Shown piece after piece: positions 43,178 to 51,905 of a DNA stretch of 64,000 bases (its first letter is position 1; each line of letters begins with the position of its first letter). A model generated the notes under the pieces. It made no database searches. It saw only the letters and a program-made list of their open reading frames with translations, and was not told where the DNA came from. Origin of the DNA: Flavimaricola marinus (lineage in GTDB: Bacteria > Pseudomonadota > Alphaproteobacteria > Rhodobacterales > Rhodobacteraceae); assembly GCF_900184895.1 (NCBI RefSeq), contig NZ_FXZK01000006.1, forward strand, positions 62,001 through 126,000, read 5' to 3'. The translations under genes and the position numbers were made by a program.

Positions 43178-44131
43178 ATGACGGTCGGTCTCCCAATATT
43201 CGTAGGAGGGTTTGTGCTGAACGTCTGCTTGGCGTTGGTGGCGATAATCATGGCTGATCGGCGCGGCAGACAGCATCGATCGCGGCTGAAGCGGGCGGCA
43301 TGTGTGACGTACAGGGCTATGCCGAACACTCCGCAAGAGACGCGAAAGCCTCGATCCTCGCAAATCACTTTCCTTGGACATGTGTTTGCCGGTGTCGAGG
43401 CGCAGATCGCGCAAACTGGCTTGCGTCTGAGTGTCGGAGAACTGCTAACGCAAATGTCTCTGGTGATGCTCGGCGTTTATGCCGTGCTGGTCTTGTTTGC
43501 CGGCATGCCGGCGCTTTTGGCAATGCCACTGTCAATTGCCATCCCTTTGGCGGGCGCCATCCTACTTCTGCGCATAGCGCGATCAAAATACCGGTCCGCT
43601 TTCAGTGCGGAGTTGCCCGAGGCTCTAGACGTCTTTGCGAGGGGATTGCGTGCAGGGCGGCCCGTCGCGGATTCTATTGCGATTGTCGTTGAGAGCTCCA
43701 AGGGGCCAATCAAAAGAGAATTCGCCCGATGCCACGATGAGTTGCATATGGGCACTGACCTTTCGACGAGCCTAAAGCGGCTGAGCCGGCGCGTACCAAC
43801 TCCTGAAGTCTGCTTCTTTGCTGTTGCAACTGCGTTGCAGGCGGAAGCGGGCGGCAATCTGATCGAGACGATGGAGAACCTTGCTTTTCAGCTGCGCGAG
43901 CGACGGAAACTTCGCAAGAAGGCGCGCGCGTTGTCGTCGGAGGCGCGCGCAAGCGCGGTTATCCTCGCGGCACTGCCTTTTGCAGTGGCCATGGTCATCG
44001 CGGTTCTGAACGGAGCTTATCTGGAACCGCTCTATGCCGACCCGCGCGGGCGTGTCATGGCAATCATCGCCACCACCAGCATTTTCATTGGAATTTTTAC
44101 CATGGCGCGAATGGGCAAACTTGATGTTTGA
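43178..44131 (+). CDS. tadB: Inner-membrane platform protein TadB
   Basis: 317 aa with an N-terminal membrane helix, paired helices around residues 90-130, and two C-terminal helices (AVILAALPFAVAMVIAVLNG and MAIIATTSIFIGIFTMA). The cytoplasmic type II secretion F-domain has ELPEALDVFARGLRAG and EAGGNLIETMENLAFQLRER. It couples TadA to pilin extrusion together with TadC. It starts three bases after tadA. Confidence 0.92.
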   Translation: MTVGLPIFVGGFVLNVCLALVAIIMADRRGRQHRSRLKRAACVTYRAMPNTPQETRKPRSSQITFLGHVFAGVEAQIAQTGLRLSVGELLTQMSLVMLGVYAVLVLFAGMPALLAMPLSIAIPLAGAILLLRIARSKYRSAFSAELPEALDVFARGLRAGRPVADSIAIVVESSKGPIKREFARCHDELHMGTDLSTSLKRLSRRVPTPEVCFFAVATALQAEAGGNLIETMENLAFQLRERRKLRKKARALSSEARASAVILAALPFAVAMVIAVLNGAYLEPLYADPRGRVMAIIATTSIFIGIFTMARMGKLDV

Positions 44132-45092
44132 AGGTGTCGAATATGTCTTCTGGGTCGGGCTTTTCGGACTGGCTGCGGCGATGTCCGCCGTCGGTGCCTT
44201 GCTCTGTGTGGAGCGGCAAAGGCTGGTTCGGACGGCTCGCTTGCGGCGGGCCAATGGAACTGCGCCAAGTCGTGCGTCTTCCCGGCGATTGGCGGGCCAG
44301 TCCGGGCGCAGTTACTGGGTCGCCAAACTGCGTGGATTGATCGTTCGCATGGGAGAACGGCTTGCCGTCGTATTGGGCGGCGAAGCTCGAGAGACGGCGA
44401 GAGAACTCGCCTCGGCCGGGTATCGCGGTCGCGATGCGCTGTTGATCTACGCCTTCTTCAAGACAGTCCTGCCCCTGGGTGCGGTGATCGTCGGCATATT
44501 GACTGTTCTTGTCAGCATTCCATTCGGGGCCGGGATGATGTTGCCGATCGGTGTCGTGATCGCCTCGGCACTTGCGCTTTCAAAAGGCATGGACATCTTC
44601 GTCGATCTGCGACGCAAATCCCGGCTGGCGCGCATCCGCAAGGACTTCCCCGATATGCTGGAACTTTTGGTCATTACTTCTGAGGCCGGATTGGGGCCGC
44701 AGCCCGCGTTGCATCGTGTCGCCGTCGAGATGTTCGCCACACACCCAGAGCTTTCCGGCGAGGTGCTGCAAATGGTCTCTGAGATGCGCATGACAAACGA
44801 GCGACGTGTCGCATATGAAAACTTCAACACCCGCGTGCCGCTCCCTGAAATCGGAGTGTTTACGCAAACGCTCGATCAATCGGACTCGCTTGGAACACCT
44901 TTCTCCCGTGCCATGCGCACATTGATCGGGGAGCAACGGTCCAATCGCCTCATGCATATCGAAGAAAAAGCGGCGCGGCTTCCGGTCCTCATGACGCTGC
45001 CCCTGATTTTCTGCATTATGCCGGCTGTTTTTGTCGTTCTCGTCGGCCCTGCCGCGCTGAGCGTCATCGACAATATCCTGACGGGAGGCTGA
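44124..45092 (+). CDS. tadC: Inner-membrane platform protein TadC
   Basis: About 322 aa. A first helix (VFWVGLFGLAAAMSAVGALL), central paired helices (residues ~110-150) and a C-terminal helix pair surround the F-domain: DFPDMLELLVITSEAGLGPQ and VFTQTLDQSDSLGTPFSRAM. It is the TadB partner. ATG 44124 overlaps the tadB stop by eight bases; a much longer frame from 44034 is read-through of tadB sequence. Confidence 0.92.
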   Translation: MFEGVEYVFWVGLFGLAAAMSAVGALLCVERQRLVRTARLRRANGTAPSRASSRRLAGQSGRSYWVAKLRGLIVRMGERLAVVLGGEARETARELASAGYRGRDALLIYAFFKTVLPLGAVIVGILTVLVSIPFGAGMMLPIGVVIASALALSKGMDIFVDLRRKSRLARIRKDFPDMLELLVITSEAGLGPQPALHRVAVEMFATHPELSGEVLQMVSEMRMTNERRVAYENFNTRVPLPEIGVFTQTLDQSDSLGTPFSRAMRTLIGEQRSNRLMHIEEKAARLPVLMTLPLIFCIMPAVFVVLVGPAALSVIDNILTGG

Positions 45093-45097
45093 CCCAA

Positions 45098-45520
45098 ATG
45101 TTCCGACGGTTTTTGACGTATTTTTGCAAGGATCAATCGGGTGCTGTGGCCGTCGAGTTTGTCCTGATTGGCCCGATGCTCTTTGCTCTGCTGTTCGGCG
45201 TCGTGACCCTTGGCTACTTTATCGGGCTTAGCCATTCGGTCCAACAACTGGCCACAGGGGCGGCACGGGCGTCTGTTGCCGGGCTGGATGCTGCAGAACG
45301 CAGCGCGTTGGCTGAGACTTATCTGTCCGAGGCCGGATCCCGTTACCCTTTGCTTGTTGCGGATGCGATTTCTCCGATCGTTGAAGTGTCGGGAGACAGC
45401 GAGCCAAGCATCAACGTCGACATAAGTTATGCGATCGATGGATCGCTTCTCGATATCGCGAATGATTTCTTGGGATTTGGCATCACGACAATTACCGGGA
45501 GCGCGTATCTTGCCTATTGA
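45098..45520 (+). CDS. tadE: TadE-like minor pilin
   Basis: 140 aa. The pseudopilin N-terminus reads CKDQSGAVAVEFVLIGPMLFALLFGVV in segments; the Gly before AVAVEF is the cleavage site and the Glu is conserved. The rest is a short periplasmic domain. TadE proteins are minor pilins processed by the TadV peptidase. The gene lies five bases after tadC and overlaps the TadG-like gene. Confidence 0.88.
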   Translation: MFRRFLTYFCKDQSGAVAVEFVLIGPMLFALLFGVVTLGYFIGLSHSVQQLATGAARASVAGLDAAERSALAETYLSEAGSRYPLLVADAISPIVEVSGDSEPSINVDISYAIDGSLLDIANDFLGFGITTITGSAYLAY

Positions 45521-47294
45521 GCGCAATCCCGTGGCCAAGTTTCTTGCCGACGAAGACGGCGCAGTTGCGGTCATCGTAGCGCTGCTATTGACCGTTCTGT
45601 TGGGCTTTGTCGCGCTGGGTGTCGATGTTGCTTCGCTTTATCGCGAGCGGGCGCAACTTCAATCGGTCAGCGACCTTGCGGCGATGAGTGCCATTGCCGA
45701 CACCGACAATGCCGAAACACGCGTGAGCGACGTGATCGCCATGAACTCGAGAACGTCTGCGAGCGTCTTGGATCTGACTACCGGCCGCTTCCTGCGCAAT
45801 CCGGAGCTGCCTCCGGGACAGAGGTTCACACCGCTGCCGGACGGCAGCCCGGGGATCAATGCTGTCACAGTTGCGTTGGCCGATGTTGCGCCGATCCATT
45901 TCGCGACGATTTTTTCCGGACAAACCTCTGTCGAACTTGATCGCCGTGCGATGGCGACGCGAACGGGAGCCGCCAGCTTTGCGCTTGATAGCCATATCTT
46001 GCGGCTGGATGGCGATCGCCTGAACGAGGGGCTTTCGGAATTGTTGCGCGCGTCGGTGTCGCTGTCCGCCGGGGATATACAGGTCTTGGCCGAGGCGTCT
46101 CTGAACTTGGGAGAGCTGCTTGATGCTCTCGGCAATGAGATTGGATTTGACGCTCGAAACCCGGCAGAGATCCTGAACGCCACGATGGATGCGGCCGCGC
46201 TTATCAGGGCCATGCAGGCGATTTTGCCGGCCGACGTGGCAAGCCGACTTGCCGGTATCAGTGCATTGTCCGGTGGGGTCAGCATGTCAGTGGCCTCACT
46301 GGTCGGCGGCATTGACGCAGACCTTGGCCTGACCGCCGACGATTTCGTGGCCGGCATCGAGGTAGCGGCGCTCGACGTAATTCGTGCAATTATCCTCACC
46401 AGCCCGAACCAAGAGAGTGTATCGCTGGATGTCGGGGTCTCGATCGCGGGTGTATCGAATGTTGATGCGACGGTGATCTCAGGTGAACCGCCTGCCACGT
46501 CCGGCTGGATCGCTCTGGGAGAAGAGGGGGTTCAGCTGCATCGCGCAGCGGCACGCATACAGGTTGAAACGGAGCTATCCCCAGCCCTATTGGGAAACCT
46601 AGGCGTCGGAGTGAGTGTTGCTGAGCTCAGGCTTCCTCTCTACGTCGAGCTGGCTGGTTCGACAGCAACGTTGGAGCGGATCAACTGCCGGCTTACGGAG
46701 CCTACAAGTATCGCTGCCCGGTTCTTGACCGCACATACTCCGCTTCATCCTGCCAATGGGACGGCAGTCGCGGCGCTGTATCTTGGGAACATTGAAATGC
46801 CGGCATCGCCGACCAATGCGATCAACCCGTCCCATCTGGAATTCGCGGACATCCTCAGACTTGATGTGGTGATCGATCTACCGCTTCTGCCAGACATTGT
46901 GTTGGCTGATGTCACGGTGCAAGCGCGCTCAATGGCGCGCGTGGGGCGGTCCAAGGTGGAGACGATTCAGTTCACCCAAGCGCAGATCACAGCGGGTGAC
47001 ACGACGGCCGGATTCGGGTCCGGTGATCTACTCACGACTGGAATCGCGTCGCTGCTTTCACCTGAAACAACCGAGTTTCGTATCAAGCCTGAGCAGGGAG
47101 ACTTGCTGTCGGGTGTAGGAGGCCCGGTCATTGAAACGGTTCTCGAGTTGCTTCCGGCCAGACTTTTGGCGGCGTTGGCTGCACCACTGGACAACGCGAT
47201 AGATGCGACATTGGAGGCCGCCGGGTTACACGTGGGCGAAGGCGATTTGACTCTGACCGGGCATCATTGCGAGCCGATCAGGTTGGTCCAATGA
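45510..47294 (+). CDS. tadG: TadG-like Flp pilus assembly protein
   Basis: About 594 aa. The N-terminal TadG motif DEDGAVAVIVALLLTVLLGF carries the membrane anchor, then DVASLYRERAQLQSVSDLAAMSA. The next segment (VTVALADVAPIHFATIFSG) matches the DUF2134-type Tad region. The long remainder is a repetitive, Ala/Leu/Asp-rich periplasmic domain without a recognisable von Willebrand A domain. The start is taken as TTG 45510, with GGGAGCG seven bases upstream and an 11-base overlap with tadE; GTG 45531 is an alternative. Confidence 0.78.
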   Translation: MPIERNPVAKFLADEDGAVAVIVALLLTVLLGFVALGVDVASLYRERAQLQSVSDLAAMSAIADTDNAETRVSDVIAMNSRTSASVLDLTTGRFLRNPELPPGQRFTPLPDGSPGINAVTVALADVAPIHFATIFSGQTSVELDRRAMATRTGAASFALDSHILRLDGDRLNEGLSELLRASVSLSAGDIQVLAEASLNLGELLDALGNEIGFDARNPAEILNATMDAAALIRAMQAILPADVASRLAGISALSGGVSMSVASLVGGIDADLGLTADDFVAGIEVAALDVIRAIILTSPNQESVSLDVGVSIAGVSNVDATVISGEPPATSGWIALGEEGVQLHRAAARIQVETELSPALLGNLGVGVSVAELRLPLYVELAGSTATLERINCRLTEPTSIAARFLTAHTPLHPANGTAVAALYLGNIEMPASPTNAINPSHLEFADILRLDVVIDLPLLPDIVLADVTVQARSMARVGRSKVETIQFTQAQITAGDTTAGFGSGDLLTTGIASLLSPETTEFRIKPEQGDLLSGVGGPVIETVLELLPARLLAALAAPLDNAIDATLEAAGLHVGEGDLTLTGHHCEPIRLVQ

Positions 47295-47362
47295 GGCGGA
47301 TCTATAGGCTCATGGATGGGGCGAGAGTAACTAAGGCAACGCGTGCGGGGCCCCCGTCTGTC

Positions 47363-47926
47363 TCAGGCAACCTTCTTGAAGCGTCCGATCAGGGGTAGGA
47401 TGCTTTGTGTGGCTATGGCGCGAATATCAGCAGCCGGATCAAACTTTGGATCCTTTGCCATGGCGCAAACTTCGTCAGTGACGAATGCGATCAATTGATA
47501 ACGGCTCTTGTGTCCGGATTTCTGGTAAATGCTCCCGAGTTGAGATTTCACCGTAGCAAGCGCACATCCCCGCATTTCTGCGATCTCGTTGTTGGAGAAG
47601 CCTTTTACGACAAAGATGGCGATGTCTGCCTCGGCTTGTGACAAGCGCCACTCACGCGCGCAACGTGCGATTACTGTTTCTTTCGCAACCGGAGAGCCAT
47701 CCGTGTCCTCGATGCGGTCCTGACGTTGTCGTTCAAGATATTTACGAAGCTGGGAGTAGCAGAAATATGCCACGACGGCCGTGAGGGCAGTGAACGCCGC
47801 AAACAGCCCTGACACGGTCGCTCCATTGGTCTGTGAAGTCGGTAGAAAAAGGCTAACCACGATCGCGGTTTTGAGGGCGGCGACGGCACAGACAGCGATC
47901 GTCACAGAAATCCAAAAACGAGCCAT
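47363..47926 (-). CDS. Membrane-anchored LuxR-type helix-turn-helix protein
   Basis: 187 aa. Two predicted membrane helices at residues ~5-28 (WISVTIAVCAVAALKTAIVV) and ~38-58 precede a short basic linker. A LuxR/FixJ DNA-binding domain follows at ~90-150 (WRLSQAEADIAIFVVKGFSN, NEIAEMRGCALATVKSQLGS). There is no receiver or autoinducer domain. It could sense membrane state and act on nearby DNA, for instance the tad locus with which it converges. This is a candidate regulator, with the target unknown. Confidence 0.83.
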   Translation of the reverse strand: MARFWISVTIAVCAVAALKTAIVVSLFLPTSQTNGATVSGLFAAFTALTAVVAYFCYSQLRKYLERQRQDRIEDTDGSPVAKETVIARCAREWRLSQAEADIAIFVVKGFSNNEIAEMRGCALATVKSQLGSIYQKSGHKSRYQLIAFVTDEVCAMAKDPKFDPAADIRAIATQSILPLIGRFKKVA

Positions 47927-48129
47927 AACATTAACCTTTTATTCATACTTCTTCGGGGAAGAATCTTTCGAAGAAATGTGTCAAAAGTATGCTGAAAATA
48001 GCCTTATTGTCATTTTTTTGAGAACTATTCAGGGGGTTGAGCGGCACCGGACGGATGCCCGGTGCTGCGTGTTTGAGCTCGCCAACGGGATCTGCCTACT
48101 AGCGATACCTAGCTACTTCGTCCGCAAGT

Positions 48130-49620
48130 CTACGCGGCTGTTGCCGCCGTCGGCGTAGGCGTCAGGCGTAGTCGACCAGGAGTCCAGTTGTGGACATCTC
48201 CTTCTATGACGGCTTTTCGCAGACCGGACATGCGCCTCCTGCGTTCTGCCTCCGTCATGTCCAGAGCCCTCTTAATGGCGAGATCCATCGACCGATGCGA
48301 GAAGGGGTTCGCGATCACTGCGTCGCTCAACTCGACAGCCGCTCCAGCGAATTCCGACAAGACCAGCACACCGTCACCATCCAGCCGAGATGCCACGAAC
48401 TCCTTGCAAACAAGGTTCATGCCGTCAGCCAGCGGTGTGATCCATGCGATATCTGCCGCGCGATAATAGGAAATCAATTCCGCAAAGGGGATCGCACGAG
48501 AAATCAGCACGATGGGCTGCCAATCCAACGTGCCGAACCGTCCGTTTATGCGTCCCGCGGTCTGCTCAAGATCATTCTGGATCTCTTCATAAGCGCGCAT
48601 GTCTTTGTTGGCAGGCACGGAGACGTGCATCAATCGGATGTTGCCCCTCAGTTCGGGGTTGTCTTGCAGCAAACGCTCGAGGCTCGTCAGCTGTTCGATC
48701 CCTCCCTTGGTATAGTCTGTCCGCCCCACCGACAAAATCAGCTTGGAAGCGCCAAGTTCGGAACGGATTTCAAGCGCCTTGCTAATCGCGGTTTCAGAGC
48801 CAACCTGTTCCTCGATATACGCGGTGTCGACACCCACTGGGGTGACGCTGATCGCGACTTCTCTGTCTTCAAACTTCACATAAGTTGGCAAGACTCGTTC
48901 TGTCAAAGCGGTGCCTTCGGCCACCCATTTTTCGGGAACCTTGTCGTGTTTCGACGGCTCTACGCCGAACAAACTGCGTGCAACGGAGACGAAGTTGGCC
49001 GCGTATCGTGGGATATGAAAGCCGATATCGTCACAGGCTAGCAGGCTCTTCACGATCTGTTTGCGCCAAGGCAAAAGATTGAAGATATCGGCAGATGGGA
49101 ACGGGGTGTGATGGAAAAATGCAATACGCACGTCAGGCCTGAGATCGCGAAGATAGCCGGGAACAAGCCAGAGGTTGTAATCGTGCACCCAGACGAGAGC
49201 GCCGGGGCCCGCCTCGGCCGCTGCTGCTTCGGCGAAGCGCATGTTTACCGTCTGGAAATTTTCCCAATCCACCGGATCGTAATTGTACCGTTCCTTGAAC
49301 GAATGCAGAATTGGCCAGAAAGCCTCCTTTGACGTCACATGGTAAAATTCACGCACCTGTTCGGGGGAAAGGGGCAGACGCGACACGGTATACTTCCCGT
49401 AATCGTCCTCGATATCCACGCGTTCCTCGAAGTCGGGGTTATCCGGGTCCTCAGCCAGCTTCCACGCGATCCAGGCTCCGTGATCCACCCCGCCGAAAAA
49501 GCTCTTGAGTGTCGGCACAATGCCGTTCGGGCTCTTGTTTTCGCGGAAAACCGTCTTGCCGTTGACTTCGACCTCCTCATAGGGCTGTCGATGATACACG
49601 ATGACCATATCGGAGGACAT
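48130..49620 (-). CDS. ggpS: GT20 family synthase, probable glucosylglycerol-phosphate synthase
   Basis: 496 aa retaining glycosyltransferase of the trehalose-6-phosphate synthase family. The N-terminus (MVIVYHRQPYEE, then NKSPNGIVPTLKSFFGGVD) follows the GgpS pattern, whereas OtsA usually starts VVVSNR with a GGL loop. VWVHDYNLWLVP, FFHHTPFPSADIF, SVGRTDYTKGG and DGMNLVCKEFVA are shared GT20 motifs. GgpS joins a nucleotide-linked glucose to glycerol-3-phosphate. The adjacent HAD phosphatase and GpsA genes supply the next step and the acceptor. ATG 49620 shares a base with the upstream stop (TAATG). Confidence 0.78.
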   Translation of the reverse strand: MSSDMVIVYHRQPYEEVEVNGKTVFRENKSPNGIVPTLKSFFGGVDHGAWIAWKLAEDPDNPDFEERVDIEDDYGKYTVSRLPLSPEQVREFYHVTSKEAFWPILHSFKERYNYDPVDWENFQTVNMRFAEAAAAEAGPGALVWVHDYNLWLVPGYLRDLRPDVRIAFFHHTPFPSADIFNLLPWRKQIVKSLLACDDIGFHIPRYAANFVSVARSLFGVEPSKHDKVPEKWVAEGTALTERVLPTYVKFEDREVAISVTPVGVDTAYIEEQVGSETAISKALEIRSELGASKLILSVGRTDYTKGGIEQLTSLERLLQDNPELRGNIRLMHVSVPANKDMRAYEEIQNDLEQTAGRINGRFGTLDWQPIVLISRAIPFAELISYYRAADIAWITPLADGMNLVCKEFVASRLDGDGVLVLSEFAGAAVELSDAVIANPFSHRSMDLAIKRALDMTEAERRRRMSGLRKAVIEGDVHNWTPGRLRLTPTPTAATAA

Positions 49621-50408
49621 TACGATACCTCTTTCTGTTTGGGAAACATCTGACCGGTCATGATCGCCTCTGCGATTCCGGCGACACCTACGGCGGTCGC
49701 AACGTGCACATGCTCCATGCCTTTCACCTTCTCAATGAGTGCCGGTTCAGAGCCACCGACTGCAACGGCAGGCACCCCAAGGCAAAGCATGGATAGATCG
49801 TTGAGCGTGTCACCGGCGACCAGGACGCAGCGGCTATCAATTCCCAAGTGGGACAACAGGCGCAGCAGCGACGGGCCCTTACTGACGCCCTTGGGGAGCA
49901 CGTCCATATACCTGTTGTCGGATATCAGGGCGTCGAGGCCCAGCTCGGCCACAATGTCGAGAACGGCATCGTCGAACACCGACGGATCCATGTCGTAGCT
50001 CACGCGATAGCGAAACACCGTGGACTGGGCGCTCAACCCCTCGAACCGCTGTAGGGCGGCGTGGACACGAGCACCGGCGTTGCCCCACGCTTCTTCGATC
50101 TCACGTTCAAGCTCTGCAATTGGCGACACGAAATGATCGGTCGTCATCTCCGCAATTGTCGTTCCAACATCACCGATCACGTAATCAGGCCGTGGCACGC
50201 CGCGGTTCCTGGTAAGGTCGCGGATGAAGCCCGGATCCCGGCCTGTCACAAATATCAAGCCAACACGGTCGCGGTTCGCTTCGATCCAAGAATAGAACTT
50301 TCTCCGGTCTTCATCCGTGCCCCCGAGGAATGTACCATCAAGATCGGTTGCGAGGACCAGCGATTTCTGGTCGATTGAATGGCTATGGAAGGTTTCGTGA
50401 CGGGTCAT
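49620..50408 (-). CDS. HAD-IIB hydrolase, probable glucosylglycerol-phosphate phosphatase
   Basis: About 262 aa. HAD motif I is LATDLDGTFLGG, motif II is IFVTGRD, and motif IV is VAGDTLNDLSML. The fold is the sucrose-phosphate-phosphatase-like cap C2 type. Position between gpsA and the GT20 synthase, with 4- and 1-base overlaps, argues that it dephosphorylates the synthase product. A trehalose-6-phosphate phosphatase role is the alternative if the synthase were OtsA. ATG 50408 follows GAAAGGATC. Confidence 0.82.
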   Translation of the reverse strand: MTRHETFHSHSIDQKSLVLATDLDGTFLGGTDEDRRKFYSWIEANRDRVGLIFVTGRDPGFIRDLTRNRGVPRPDYVIGDVGTTIAEMTTDHFVSPIAELEREIEEAWGNAGARVHAALQRFEGLSAQSTVFRYRVSYDMDPSVFDDAVLDIVAELGLDALISDNRYMDVLPKGVSKGPSLLRLLSHLGIDSRCVLVAGDTLNDLSMLCLGVPAVAVGGSEPALIEKVKGMEHVHVATAVGVAGIAEAIMTGQMFPKQKEVS

Positions 50409-51547
50409 GAGATCCTTTCTGCAAGTGATGCAATATCTTCGTCTGACGCTGGATGCATGAACGCAACATCCATGGCGCGTGGTTCTGCTTCGATCGGTCG
50501 GGCCCATAGTTCCGCAAAGGCGCCGCCAAGTTCTGCCCCATCGTGAAGGATGGACCGGACGGTTTCACAAATTGGCATCGTGATACCCACACGACGGGCG
50601 AGATCCGTCACTGAAACAGCGTTTGCTTCACCCTCAACCACGACTGGCATGCCATCGAAACATTTCTCACGTTCGATGCCTTGGCCGAGTTGCTGGCCGA
50701 GGGCCATGTTACGGGATGTTGGGCTCGAGCAGGTCAATGACAGATCGCCGATGCCGGAGAGTCCGGTTACCGTTTCGCGGCGACCGCCAAGGGCTTCGGC
50801 TAGCGCCTTCATCTCGTCCAGTCCGCGGGTGATCAGAGCAGCGCGCGTGTTTTCGGCGAACCCGGCGCCCGTCATCATGCCGCAAGCGACCGCGATGACA
50901 TTCTTGACCGCTCCGCCGATCTCGACACCGACTAGATCGTCGGAAACATATGCGCGGAAACTCTCATTGGTAAGCGACATCGCCAACCTGACCGCAGGAC
51001 TCTCACCGGGCTTCAAGCGGTCCAAGTGGGAAAACGGAAAGGCGACTGTTGCTGCCGTCGGATGTCCCAGAGCCGTTTCGCGGGCGAATGTTGGGCCAGA
51101 GACGCAACCTACCGGTCGCGTATCCAATTCCTCATCCGCAACCTGTGTCATAAGCAGGCCCGTGCCGGATTCAATGCCCTTTGCACAAATCGCGACGGGA
51201 ATTTGAGGGCCGGCGAAGTGAGAGACGATGCGCGCGACATCTCTGATGCTGGGCGATGGCACAACGATCAAGGCTGCTTCGGCCCCATCAAGAACCTGCG
51301 ACATGTCCGTGTGACCGGTCAGGCTTGATGGCAGGAGCACGTCGGGCAAGTGCCTACTGTTCATCGAGCCGGCGTTGATCTCGTCTATGACGATTTGGTC
51401 TCTGCCCCAAATTCTGGTTTCGACTCCTGACTTCGCAAGGGTAGCGGCGAGCGCGGTGCCCCACGATCCGGCGCCTATGACAGCAACTTTCTCGTAACGT
51501 CGGGAACTGTTCGGATAGGACGTACCAGCGAGGGGCGCGTGTATCAT
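50405..51547 (-). CDS. gpsA: NAD(P)-dependent glycerol-3-phosphate dehydrogenase
   Basis: About 380 aa, longer than the usual ~335. AVIGAGSWGTALA (residues ~23-35) is the cofactor motif; CAKGIE, GPTFARE, EIGGAVKNVIAVA (catalytic Lys) and LTCSSPTSRN are standard GpsA motifs. About 18 extra residues at the N-terminus and 25 at the C-terminus account for the length. It provides sn-glycerol-3-phosphate, here likely for osmolyte synthesis in addition to a housekeeping copy elsewhere. ATG 51547 follows AGAGGTG. Direct repeats lie upstream. Confidence 0.88.
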   Translation of the reverse strand: MIHAPLAGTSYPNSSRRYEKVAVIGAGSWGTALAATLAKSGVETRIWGRDQIVIDEINAGSMNSRHLPDVLLPSSLTGHTDMSQVLDGAEAALIVVPSPSIRDVARIVSHFAGPQIPVAICAKGIESGTGLLMTQVADEELDTRPVGCVSGPTFARETALGHPTAATVAFPFSHLDRLKPGESPAVRLAMSLTNESFRAYVSDDLVGVEIGGAVKNVIAVACGMMTGAGFAENTRAALITRGLDEMKALAEALGGRRETVTGLSGIGDLSLTCSSPTSRNMALGQQLGQGIEREKCFDGMPVVVEGEANAVSVTDLARRVGITMPICETVRSILHDGAELGGAFAELWARPIEAEPRAMDVAFMHPASDEDIASLAERIS

Positions 51548-51638
51548 ATTCACCTCTGGGTTCAGTTTGGTCGCACCGAGTTGGTCGCGAATCCGACCTG
51601 TGCGGCGTGCTTAGAACGACAAGCAGTATGTACGACCG

Positions 51639-51668
51639 GTGTCGCAAATGTTCATTTCGTGTCGCAAA
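51639..51668. repeat. Direct repeat GTGTCGCAAA x2, 20-base period
   Basis: Copies at 51639-51648 and 51659-51668 are exactly two helical turns apart in the divergent gpsA-galU promoter region, about 90 bases before the gpsA start. The arrangement suits tandem binding of an activator on one DNA face, possibly for osmotic control. No regulator is encoded adjacent. Confidence 0.5.
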
Positions 51669-51838
51669 CAGGTAATTCCAACCGTCGTATGTCAATGCTG
51701 CGTGTGCGAAAAGGTTCCGGTGGAAACTCAGATCTGGAAGGATAGGTGGCGAAAGAGCGCGTTTCGCCTAGGATTTGGGCGTCTTGCCGCGAAATTGTGC
51801 CGCCAAATGATCTGATAGCGACATTATTTTGTCGGTTT

Positions 51839-51866
51839 TTGACATTCTCTGCGGGTGCACTAAGGT
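51839..51866 (+). promoter_or_regulatory. Sigma-70-like promoter for galU
   Basis: TTGACA at 51839-51844 and TAAGGT at 51861-51866 are separated by 16 bases, about 40 bases before the galU ATG. AGGAGA precedes the start codon. The rest of the 358-base gpsA-galU gap (51548-51905) holds only the direct repeats listed separately. Confidence 0.5.
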
Positions 51867-51905
51867 CTCTGCAACGCAGCAATTATCAGTAGGAGAGTTT
51901 TCGTC

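Noticed and set aside
48130-49620. Trehalose-6-phosphate synthase (OtsA)
   Set aside because: The N-terminus and the coupling with a GpsA-type glycerol-3-phosphate dehydrogenase fit glucosylglycerol-phosphate synthase better, although the family is the same.
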